A program made the position numbers and the translations under genes. From Clarkia xantiana subsp. parviflora (lineage: Eukaryota > Streptophyta > Magnoliopsida > Myrtales > Onagraceae): a stretch of DNA of 64,000 nucleotides. The stretch's first letter is position 1. Each line of letters begins with the position of its first letter. The DNA lies in assembly GCA_036873135.1 (NCBI GenBank), contig JAPTYO010000008.1, positions 34,250,761 through 34,314,760 on the forward strand. The letters are read 5' to 3'. Of the stretch, positions 55,251 through 64,000 are shown one piece after another. The notes under the pieces are model-generated. The model was given only the letters and a program-made list of their open reading frames with translations. It was not told where the DNA came from and searched no databases.

Positions 55251-55690
55251 TCATCTAACAAGAGGACTTTTGCCGTAATGTGTGAACCCTTAAGCAGGAA
55301 TTCATAGTACGGGATTGTCATCTAACAAGAGGACGTTCGCCGTGTAGAGTGAACCCTTAAACAGGAATTCATAGTATGGGATTGTCGCCTAACAAGAGGA
55401 TATTCGCCATAAAGAGTGAACCCTTAAGCAGGAATTCATAGTACGGGATTGTCATCTAAGAAGAGGACGTTCGCCGTGTAGAGTGAACCCTTAAACAGGA
55501 ATTCATAGTATGGGATTTTCACCTAACAAGAGGACATTCGCCATAAAGAGTGAACCCTTAGCAGGAATTCATAGTACGGGATTGTCATCTAACAAGAGGA
55601 CGTTCGCCGTATAGAGTGAATCCTTAAACAGGATATACACACTTGTTGTAGCGTGGGGTCGTTGTCTAACAAGAGAACTTCCGCCATTTA
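55251..55690 (+). repeat. Tandem array of about 63-bp units with covarying stem (element G)
   Basis: About seven units beginning GTA(C/T)GGGATTGTCA and containing CTAACAAGAGGA and AGTGAACCCTTAA. Where the left arm is TACGG the right is CCGTA or CCGTGTA; where it is TATGG (units near 55371 and 55503) the right is CCATA. It lies between the ends of the antisense gene and pol, as in D. Confidence 0.95.
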
Positions 55691-55796
55691 TGGGGTGATC
55701 AGTCCCGTATTGTATTTGCCCGTCCTGTTCTGAATCCAGGGAATGGCGATGAACATGAGGATTTGCCTCTAACCAGAGATGTCACAGCATGTCATT

Positions 55797-56045
55797 TGTA
55801 TGTCATCAATAGGACATTTGTAGATAGAACGTCATTAATATGACGTTTGTAGCAGGGCGTCGTTGGTATAACGCTTTGAAGTAGAAAGATTGCAAGTATG
55901 TCCTTGCAAATATGTTGTTGCAACATGCTAACTTTGAATATATCTTGGGTTTAATTCCAAGTTGTTGATTCCTTGATGACGCCTTTTGATATAGTCGTCA
56001 ATATGAGTAAGTTGTTGTAGATGATAAGCGTTGCCATAACGCGTA
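55797..56045 (+). repeat. Row of distinct short hairpins downstream of G integrase
   Basis: Successive stem-loops: ATGTC..GACAT, ACGTC..GACGT, GCGT..ACGC (each followed by TTTGTAG or TTTGAAG), TTGCAAG..CTTGCAA, ATGTTG..CAACAT, CTTGG..CCAAG, TGACG..CGTCA, GCGTT..AACGC. The first three are diverged repeats of one unit. The remaining DNA to 56310 shows no gene. Confidence 0.8.
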
Positions 56046-56310
56046 GTAGATTTTTGTTTGCACATAGCATAATATCTTGAATTGTTGATGTAGATAATAG
56101 TTGTTGTAGGTACTTTGCTTTGCTTCCAAGTAACGTATATAGAATAGTGATGTTCCTACAAAGATAGAACAACTTCATTAGGTTCATGCGATTATTACAA
56201 AGATGCCACTTTATTTGAGAGTGTGGACTTTTCAACAAGTAGATGCATTATGAAAATAAGAGCAAAATTGCTTGATACGACAGCTCCTTTTGTGACAGAA
56301 GATTATCCTT

Positions 56311-57450
56311 TCATCCATGGAATTTCTTCAAGTGTCCTCCACTAAACGTGTTCGTAGAGGCATTGCCGTTTGCATCTTCAAGGCGATATGCGTTGATATA
56401 CGGGATGGATATGACCTTGTAAGGGCATTCCCATTTTGGAGACATTTTGTTGATTTGATCGAGATGTGAGAACTCATTCTTTCTCCACACCATTTCTCCG
56501 ACATGGAATTGTCTTTCTTTCACCTTCCTGTTGTAATATCTTGCAGTTATCAAACGCATGCGTGCCTGATTATGTTCCGAGTTACGCCTTTTTTCTTCAG
56601 CCAAGTCTAGGTCTAGACGCATGTCTACTTCGTTGGCTTGGGCGTCAAAATGGGTTGTGCGGTAGGATGAGACAGCAATTTCGATGGGAGCGACTGCTTC
56701 CGTTCCATACACCAGACTGAATGGTGTTTGTCCGGTTGACTCCTTTGGAGTTGTTCGTAGTGCCCACAACACACTGCTAAGCTCTTCTGCCCACCCTCCT
56801 TTTAGTGCATGCACTCTCTTCTTGAGACCGTCTAGGACGGTCTTGTTGGCGGCTTCGACTTGTCTGTTGGTTTGAGCATGGCGGAATGATGCGAAACGGT
56901 GGTTAATGTTGAGCCTTTCGCAAAATGTTTGAAGCCTTGAACTCTTGAATCGTGGTCCATTGTCGCTGATTAGCACCTTTGAACTCCGTATCGTGAGATG
57001 ATGTGATTTCGGATGAAATCCATTATTTGTGCATCGGTTGTTTGTGCCAATGCATTTGCCTCGATCCACTTTGAAAAGTAGTCGATTGCGACGACAATGT
57101 ACTTGGTTTGGCCTTTTGATTTTGGAAGTGGGCCCACCAAGTCGATCCCCCATTGTGCGAATGGCCAGGAACTTGCAATTGGGCTTAGCTCCGCGGCTGG
57201 TGCCGTGATACTTCTTGAATAAAGTTGGCAAGATTCGCATTCTGCGACCAAGTGCGTAGCTTGGTTCTTCATGGTTGGCCAATAGTATCCTAAGCTCAAC
57301 GTCTTGCGTATTAGAGATCTCGCACCTTCATGGCAGGCCGCTTGGCCTTTATGCAAATCTTCTAACACTTTCTAGCCTTCTCGGAAGGTGATGCACTTTA
57401 GGTATAGGGTTGAAAATCCTCTCTTGTATAGTTGGTCATGTCATCTATCA
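56311..57450 (-). pseudogene. Ty3/gypsy integrase, element G (frameshifted)
   Basis: Inserts element DNA in intact relatives. From the N-terminus: a zinc-binding part (CHEGARSLIRKTLSLGYYWP, CESCQ), the first Asp in WGIDLVGPLP, a frame break near 56975-56990 after ISRYGVQ, then the second Asp in LISDNGPRF and Glu in NRQVEAANKTV, and a C-terminal GPYKV-like end (ECPYKVISI..GGHLKKFHG). The upstream link to RNase H has a TAA after HKPKK and further stops. The catalytic triad is still visible. Confidence 0.9.
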
Positions 57451-57474
57451 ACGCGTAGTTGAAAACTTGTCTCT

Positions 57475-59568
57475 TTATTTTTTGGGCTTGTGGTCTTTGA
57501 GATATGCCAATATTGGGGTCATCCAATCCGGATCTGGACTGATGCATAAGACTTCGAATTTTTCAATTACTGACAAGATTCTGTTTTCCACGAAGTGCGT
57601 TTCTTTGCCCTGTTCATTGCCCTGTGCGAACTTGCTCAAGGCATCGGCTTCTTGATTTTCTTCTCTAGGCACCGAAATGATGTCTAAGGAATCGAAGCTT
57701 GTGATGAGGTCTTTTGCTTGCCCCAGGTATTTTTGCATATTTTCTGACTTTGCCGCGTATTCGCCTTTAACTTGATTGACGACTAACTGCTAATCGCACT
57801 TCACTCTTAGGTGCTTAACTCCAACACCTTTTGCAATTCTTAAGCCAGTTATCAATGCCTCGTACTCCGCCTCGTTGTTTGTTGCTCTAAATGTTAAGTT
57901 TAGAGCATATTTCAATGGATTGTATCCGTCGGGTGGTATTAGGAGGAATCTGACGCCTGATCCTCCTACATTTGAAGATCCGTCGGTGTACATTTGCCAT
58001 ACTTCGGTACGTTCTTCAATTCGTTGAGGTCTGTCTTGGACATCTGTCTCGGGTGTTATCCCGGTGAACTCTGCAATGAAGTCTGCCAATGCTTGCCCCT
58101 TGATTGCCGTTCGAGGAGCGAAATGAATGCGGAATTCACTTAATTCCACCGACCACTTCGTTAACTTTCCTGACATGTTTGGCTTTGACAGGATGTGCTT
58201 CAGGGGTTGGTCTGTTAAGACTGTTACTGCGTGTGCGTGGAAGTATGGCCTCAGTTTCCTTGCTGCTATTATAAGCGCGTACAGGTATTTCTCGATTGGC
58301 ATGTAGTTTATCTCGTACTTTGCGAGTATCTTGCTTACGTAGTATACTGGGAGCTGGGTAGTCCCTTTTTGTTTGACAAGTACTGAACTGACTGCCGTGT
58401 TGCTCACTGATATGTACAGGTAAAGGGGCTCGCCTTTTATCGGTTTTGCCAATGCTGGCAATGTGCGCAGGTGTTGCTTTAATTGTTGGAAGGCCTCTTC
58501 ACACACTGGTGTCCATTCAAACTTCTTGTTTGCACGCAAGACTTCAAAGAAGGGGAGTGCCTTGTCACCTATCCTGGCAAGGAATCTGTTTAAAGCTGCT
58601 AGGCGGCCATTTAGTTGCTGAATTTCCTTATGTTTCTTTGGGGATTCCATTTCTTCAATTGCCCGAACCTTCTCTGGGTTAGCCTCTATCCCTCTCTGGC
58701 TCACCATGAATCCCAGGATTTTTCCTGATTGTACACCGAAGGCGCACTTTGCTGGATTTAGGCGGACTTGATATTCACGCATTCTTTTGAAGATTGCTCG
58801 TAAGTCATCAACATGTTTGCACCTTTTTGTTGACTTCACGACCATGTCATCCACGTATGCCGCCATTTTCTTCCCGATTAAATCACCGAAGATTGTATTG
58901 ACCATTCGCTGGTATGTTGCTCCCGCATTGATCAAGCCAAATGGCATCACCGTGTAGTTGTATATTTCGTTATCTACATAGAATGCAATGTGCGGTGCAT
59001 CATCTTTGAACATCGGGATCTGGTTGTATCCTGAGTATGCATCCATTACGGACATTAACTCATGGCCGGCGGTGGCATCGACTAGTTGGTCGATTCTTGG
59101 GAGAGGATATGAATCCTTGGGGCATGCGTTGTTGAGATCTCTGTAATCAATGCACATTCTCAATTTGCCACTTGATTTAGGTACCAATACCGGGTTTTCC
59201 ACCCATGTTTGGTATCTTGACTCTTCAATGAATCATGCGTCAAGCAGTCTTCCTACTTCTTCTCTAATTGCCAGTTTCTTATTGCCCCCGAAGGGTCGAA
59301 GTTTCTGGGCTATTGCCCGAGTTCCCGGCTTGATGTTGAGCTTATGGGAGATGACGTCTGCGCTTATTCCGGGCATGTCGCTTGGTGACCATGCGAATAA
59401 CTCTTTGTACTCTTTGAGGAGTGCTGTGATTTCTATCACTTCATCTCCTGACAAGGATGCTCCAATTTGGACCATTCTGTCTGGCTCTTCGATCTTTATT
59501 TGCTTTAATTCTTCTACTGGGGCTGGTCGGGCACGACCTTCTCTTGGATCATTATCGATGATGGGCAC
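57475..59568 (-). pseudogene. Ty3/gypsy reverse transcriptase-RNase H, element G (two stops)
   Basis: One frame from 59568 to 57475 interrupted only by TGA at 59233-59235 (where GGA for Gly is usual, before FIEESRY) and TAG at 57790-57792 (after VKCD, within the RNase H SDSQLVV-like motif). RT motifs: MDAYSGYNQI, MPFGLINAGATYQ, AYVDDMVVKS. RNase H: MYTDGSSNVGG and NNEAEYEALITG. The GATYQR form supports the Tat lineage. The start of pol and all of gag are missing at 59604. Confidence 0.95.
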
Positions 59569-59604
59569 GTCGTCCTTGTTTGGCTTGACGTTATTCTAGA
59601 TTGC

Positions 59605-60512
59605 TGTCGGACCTAAAATCTGACTTACGGCGTTTTACGTTTTAAAAAACGTGCAATTTTATGTCGCAACTAATTAATTATTAGGCTAAATAGAATCCTA
59701 AATTACCTAAGCGAATAACGAATTAAACACCTAGGTGTTAAATCAGTCTACGATCAGAAATACGAGTTCGGGGGTTCTGTTACGAATTAAAATTCATGGA
59801 ATTAATCACGCCCTTTCGGTACTCAATTCACAAATTTTCCAATTTTATTGCTTATACATACATTACACTAAATTAATCTAACAATGTCAAAATTAATCAA
59901 ATTTCGTCATATGCAAAAGATATTACCAAAAGTAAATCTAAAAATTAATTATAACCTATAACTCCTATTAAAATGAAGTCTAAAATACTAAAAAAACTTT
60001 TAACATGCTATCAAATTAAACTTAGTCACTTTAAATTAAACTATTACTTGAATTTTACCAAATACATTTAAACTATTAAATCTAACTAATTACATTTAAA
60101 TTATTAATTGTAATATAATAACAATAATATAAAACAGAAAATACAATAACAAAATAATAATAATAAATTAAAAAAAATTGAACTCTACAGCAATGGTGGA
60201 CTCACCTGCAGGCAACCATGGAGGAGCTCGCCGGCACCGGGGCAGCGAGATCGACGGCAGAACGGAGGGGCAGCAGAATGGGAGTCGACCGCAGACCGGG
60301 CTTCCAGCGGTGATGGTGACAGCGACAGCAGGGGCTCCGGCGGACGAAGGGGTCGCAGTCATGGCGAGTTGCGGTGGTCCCGGGTCAGATCTCGGAACTG
60401 GCTAACGACGAGAGTGTGGTGGCCGGGATCGTGTGGCAGGAGATTGGCGGTGGAATGGACGAGCGTGGTCACCGGCCGGTGTCTAGCAGCAGGAAGGATG
60501 ATATGAAAGTTG

Positions 60513-60553
<41 letters not shown>

Positions 60554-61096
60554 GGTCGCCGGAACAAACCGAAGGGGCCACCGGCGTGGCCGGAGGTGGC
60601 CGCCAGAGTGGCCGGAGGTGGCCGTTGGCGTGGCCGGAGGTGGCTGCCGGCGTGGCCGGAAGGCCGGAGGTGGCTGTCGGGCGTGCCAAGAAGACGGTAC
60701 AATGGACCAATAAAAAAAATAATTAATTAATCACTAGAAGACGAAATATCACTGTTTTCGAGAACTGGTGTATTATTGTTGATGTGTGTGTTTTTTACAT
60801 GTAAAGGACCCTATTTATAGCTAAACTAGGACCCCTAAACTAGGAAAATAAAATCTGAAAAATATATGCATTTAATATTCCGAAAATATACATATATATT
60901 TATGTATTTCACCATAAATACACATAATATATTTTCTAAATATTTTACAATAAATAATGCATATACACTATCCTACTTTAAGCCAGTCCTATCTTTAGAA
61001 ACTTCGCGACATTCCATATTTAAATACTTCCTTTTTTGACGTGTCACATATGACATTTTGAACGTGCTACGCGCGGACCAAAATTAGGTGTTTACA
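59605..61096 (-). repeat. 3' LTR of an otherwise missing element
   Basis: Starts TGTCGGACC and ends GGTGTTTACA. On minus it is preceded by the purine-rich AAAGAGGGGCAAGC, as a 3' LTR should be. It holds an AT-rich half, a GC-rich part (60180-60715) with CCGGAGGTGGC repeats, and an AG microsatellite (about 60514-60550). No mate LTR is in the window and the flanks share no 5-bp duplication. Frames in the GC-rich part have no domain and are not called. Confidence 0.7.
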
Positions 61097-61300
61097 GCTT
61101 GCCCCTCTTTGGGCGAATTCCCGTAGAACAAGTTCGAGGGGATTTGTCCAAAGACGAGTAAACACTAATTTTGGTTGGGAAGTATATCTTCTTTCGAGTC
61201 TTCGAATCTTCAAGGAAACTCCTGGCTTATTTCGGAAAGTGCAAAAAAAGTAGAGCCTCTGTCGGCGGTGCCCCTGTTGGCGGTGCCTTTATTAGCGTGC
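61097..61300 (-). other. Polypurine tract and 3' noncoding stub of the missing element
   Basis: GCTTGCCCCTCTTTGGGCG on plus is the complement of the polypurine tract. About 200 bp of noncoding DNA follow, ending in a short GGCGGTGCCCCTGTTGGCGG repeat at the junction with copia element H. Confidence 0.65.
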
Positions 61301-61304
61301 GGAG

Positions 61305-62486
61305 AAATACTCTATCCTTACCATTTACCTTGGTGAACAAGGAATGATCAGAAGCACTTTGAGTATATCCATTATTCAACAAGGTATTGGTGAGTTTGAT
61401 GTTCCATTGCCTAGAAGCTTGTTTCAACCCATAAAGAGACTTTAAAAGCTTGCATACACGCCTTGGAGAGCCTAGATCAGACTTTGTAGAATCAAAGCCT
61501 TGTGGAATATCCATATAGACCTCCTCATGCAAGTCACCCTGAAGGAAAGCATTGTTCACATCCATGTGAAACAAGCCCCAAGAATATGAGGCTGCCATTG
61601 CCAAAACAATCCTTACAGTTGTCATTTTCACCACAGGGGAAAAGGTTTCATTGAAGTCAGTCCCTTCTACTTGAGTGAAGCCTTTAGCAACCAGCCTTGC
61701 TTTGTATCTCTCAATAGAACCATCAGAATTGTACTTCACCCTAAACACCCATTTACAACCAATAGATGACTTACCATGAGGCAGATCCACAATCCTCCAT
61801 GTGTTGTTATCTTGCAAAGCTTTGATCTCATCCTTCATTGCCACCACCCAATTTGAATCCTTGACTGCTTGCTTGTAAGTAGAAGGCTCCCTAACTTTGT
61901 CAATGGAGGCCAAGAAGCAAGTAAAGTTAGGATTCAGATGATCATATGAGATATACTTCTCTAAAGCAAATACAGCATTGGAAGTAGAAGCTCCTCTAAG
62001 TTGAGCAATCCTTGCACTCCTTCTTAAGGTTGGGATTTGTGGAGGCATGACTTCAACCATTGGTGGCTGAGAAGGTGGCTGAGGAGGTGGCTGAGGAGCA
62101 ATGAATTCATCAAGAATAGGTGGAGAAACCAAAGGAGCTCTATCAAGAGAGCTTTGATCATTAGAAGAAGACTCTTCAATCAATAACTTGGACTCCAAGC
62201 AAGTAGGCAACAGAGATCTCAGCTCTGCTTTAGACATGCCAAATGGAAAGATGTGCTCATGGAAAGCAACATCTCTTGATACATGGAAAGTTGAATTAGA
62301 TATCTTCATCACAAGATAACCTTTTTGTGAAGTGGAATATCCCATTAGAATGCAAGGCTCAGCTCTTGAACCAAATTTATCCAAGTTGTTCAAGTTGGTG
62401 GCAAAACACAGACATCCAATGATTCTTAGATGGTTGATGGAAGGTTGCTTGCCATATAACACCTCCATTGGAGATTTGAATTGCAA
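61305..62486 (-). pseudogene. Copia RT, element H (C-terminus replaced)
   Basis: Open from the integrase C-terminal region (PSINHLRIIGCLCFATN, GYSTSQKGYLVM) through the spacer (PPQPPSQPP) to RT: NNTWRIVDLPHGKSSIGCKW, KARLVAKGFTQVEG, MDVNNAFLQGDLHEEVYM, LYGLKQASRQWN. After FTKVNGKDRVFL the frame enters unrelated DNA (about 24 codons) and stops at 61227. YVDD and RNase H are missing, so the enzyme cannot work. Confidence 0.95.
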
Positions 62487-63031
62487 AGAGGATGAAGTAT
62501 GCTATTGATCAAGTAACAAGCAGTGAGCACACAATAACCCCAATATTTGATTGGCATAGAAGCCTGAAAACGCAATGCCCTTGCTATATTCAAAATTTGT
62601 CTATGCTTGCGCTCCACTCTTCCATTCTGCTCAGGAGTGTAAGGACAACTAGTTTGGTGTTGAATTCCCAAAAGAAGGAAATGATCCTTGCAAATGGAAT
62701 TTATGAACTCAGATCCATTGTCACTCCTAGAATTCTTGACCATAGTCCCAAACTGGTTCTGAACCATCAATAAAAAACTTTGGATGTGGATGAAAGTATC
62801 ACTCTTATGCTTCATTAAGAAAACCCAAGTAGCCCTTGAGAAGTCATCCACAATTGTAAGGAAATATTGGTAGCCTTGGATGGTTGGAACTTTGTATGGA
62901 CCCCAAAGATCCAAATGTATTAAGGCAAAAGGAGTAGAGGCATGTGATTGACTAATAGGAAATGATAATCTGGTTTGCTTGGCCAAAAGGGCAGATGGTA
63001 CATTGTTTGACACAACTTCTAGAAGAATCAC
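62426..63031 (-). pseudogene. Copia integrase core, element H
   Basis: All three catalytic residues can be read: Asp in IHLDLWGPY, Asp in SRSDNGSEFI and Glu in TPEQNGRVERKHR. A one-base frame change separates it from the gag-protease frame to its right (overlap 62952-63031), and another joins it to the RT frame near 62430-62486. Confidence 0.9.
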
Positions 63032-63999
63032 TTAAACACAACACATTATTCAAATGACTCAAATGTGTAGCTGAAATGTGTCCCAAACGCCTATGCCAGG
63101 TCCAAGCATTCTCCTTATTTGTTTTAGAAATGGTATGAGCTGCCACCACCTTGCTTGAGCTTGAAGGTACTGAATCCCTGAGTGTATAAAGCCCCTTAGA
63201 TCTCTCACCAATCACCATTGGCTTCCCAACATGGCCCTGAATCAACACATTGGCAAAAGTGAATATAACTTTGCAATTCAATTGAGTTGGGAGTTTAGAC
63301 ACTGAAATCAAGTTGAACTTGAAATCAGGCACATAGAGGATGTCATCCAAGGTGAAACCAGAAGAGAAGGAGCAGCTCCCAATATGAGTAATCCTACATT
63401 TGTTACCATTAGGCAAATGAACAAATTGATGATTGGAATCAGTCTTTCTCAAGTTGTGTAGCCAGCTCAAATGATGAGTGATGTGGTTTGTAGCACCTGA
63501 GTTTACAATCCATATCATAGAAGAAGATGGATTGGATATACCTGCCATGTTCACATGTACAAGCTCATCTTCTTCATTAGAAAGAGGCTCAAAATCATCT
63601 TGAATTGCCACATGTTGAACCCTTCTATCCAAACCAGTGTGCAAAATCCTTTTCTCACATGTCCCATGAAAAATCCTCTTATCCCCAGCAGCTACATGCT
63701 CAACCAAGTTAGATTGAGGACTCTCATCAATGCTAACATTAGCTGAATTCCATGGACGTTTCAAAGCAGAAGAAGGTGCAAGTTGTGGATGCTTCTTCCA
63801 ACATGTCTCCACTTTGTGCCCCATCTTGCCACAATAGGTGCATAACCAATTAGACTTATCAATCTTGCCTGTTTTCCCAGTTGAAGCATTAGAAGCCCCA
63901 TTGAAACCTCCATAAGATGAAATCCCTCCATTGGAATTGTAGTTTCTTGGAAAAGAAGCATTAGGCCTTGAACCATTACCTCCATTGCCTGAGCCATTG
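62952..63999 (-). pseudogene. Copia gag end and protease, element H
   Basis: Open from the window edge. It has a Gly/Asn/Ser-rich stretch, then a CCHC knuckle CTYCGKMGHKVETC (about 63800-63845), then the protease region with WIVNSGATNHITHH (about 63475-63515). The copia active site is normally DSG; here the catalytic Asp is Asn (AAC), so the protease should be inactive. Pre-integrase WTWHRRLGHISATH and CTICPFGQ follow. The N-terminus lies outside the window. Confidence 0.9.
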
Positions 64000-64000
64000 C

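Larger units (their letters stand above)
50560..59604 (-). mobile_element. Ty3/gypsy (Tat-like) element G, truncated
   Basis: Minus-strand pol at 56311-59568, a 3' region of hairpin arrays, and an antisense gene on plus, the same layout as D. Gag, protease and the 5' LTR are cut off at 59604 by a foreign LTR. I cannot find a 3' LTR, so the left limit given here is a guess. Tat lineage is inferred from MPFGLINAGATYQRMVN and YVDDMVV in RT and from the antisense gene. Confidence 0.75.
61300..64000 (-). mobile_element. Ty1/copia element H, truncated at both ends
   Basis: A copia family unlike A-F: gag end, protease, integrase and RT start on minus. RT stops before the YVDD motif at about 61300, where foreign DNA begins. 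The gag start lies beyond the window. No LTR is seen. Confidence 0.9.

Noticed and set aside
60180..60730. Frames in the GC-rich part of the 59605-61096 LTR
   Set aside because: They run through an AG microsatellite and CCGGAGGTGGC repeats; several overlapping frames on both strands are equally open.
59605..61096. Solo LTR with its own insertion duplication
   Set aside because: Left flank ATTGC and right flank GCTTG do not match, and the right flank is a polypurine tract, so it is the 3' end of a deleted element.
1..64000. Host genes, tRNAs or rRNA
   Set aside because: No tRNA-like cloverleaf, rRNA block or recognisable cellular protein was seen; every recognisable domain belongs to a transposable element.

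Overview
This is plant nuclear DNA, most likely from an angiosperm. It is built almost entirely of LTR retrotransposons stacked inside one another. The evidence is Ty1/copia proteins in gag-PR-IN-RT-RH order, the TGGTATCAGAGC-type primer-binding sites usual for plant copia elements, a Ty3/gypsy reverse transcriptase with the GATYQR/YVDD motifs of the Tat lineage, 5-bp target duplications and short GT-AG introns. I see no host gene that I can name, and no tRNA, rRNA or CRISPR array. Repeats and noncoding leaders fill most of the space.

Bases 1-32268 hold a four-deep nest. Copia element A (minus strand; its 3' LTR lies outside the window) covers 1-2778 and 28424-32268. It is split by copia element B (2779-28418, target duplication GAAAC). 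B is split by copia element C (9868-28105, imperfect duplication TTTTA/TTTTC). C is split by Ty3/gypsy element D (16543-27095, plus strand, duplication GCTAC). A, B and C belong to one family. It has LTRs of about 600 bp, a leader of about 2 kb, a divergent gag, and an integrase cut down to its 3' half with no protease. D is young: its LTRs differ at one base, one C-run and one 34-bp unit. D has gag, protease and a second gag-like segment but no RT or integrase, and it carries a spliced gene on its antisense strand.

Bases 32360-49056 hold copia element E (minus strand, duplication ATTAG). E keeps gag, protease, integrase, RT and RNase H, all damaged. Inside E sits copia element F (33542-41977), which has an intact 290-codon gag. 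F's RT carries a 472-bp hAT-type miniature transposon (36260-36731, 8-bp duplication). E itself landed in an old AT-rich repeat, parts of which lie on both sides of it.

Bases 49.9-59.6 kb hold Ty3/gypsy element G (minus strand, Tat-like pol, 5' truncated). On its plus strand is a decayed relative of D's antisense gene, with two splice boundaries in the same places. A foreign LTR with its polypurine tract (59605-61112) abuts G. Then comes the truncated pol of an unrelated copia element H (about 61300-64000, minus strand).

The most interesting signal is structural. The tandem arrays beside the antisense genes of D and G, and the U3 region of D's LTR, are arrays of hairpins. Their stems change sequence from copy to copy while staying self-complementary. 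In D the exceptions are G-T pairs on the plus strand, which points to an RNA structure of the sense transcript. Together, convergent sense and antisense genes facing a covarying hairpin array look like a conserved but little-described module of these gypsy elements.
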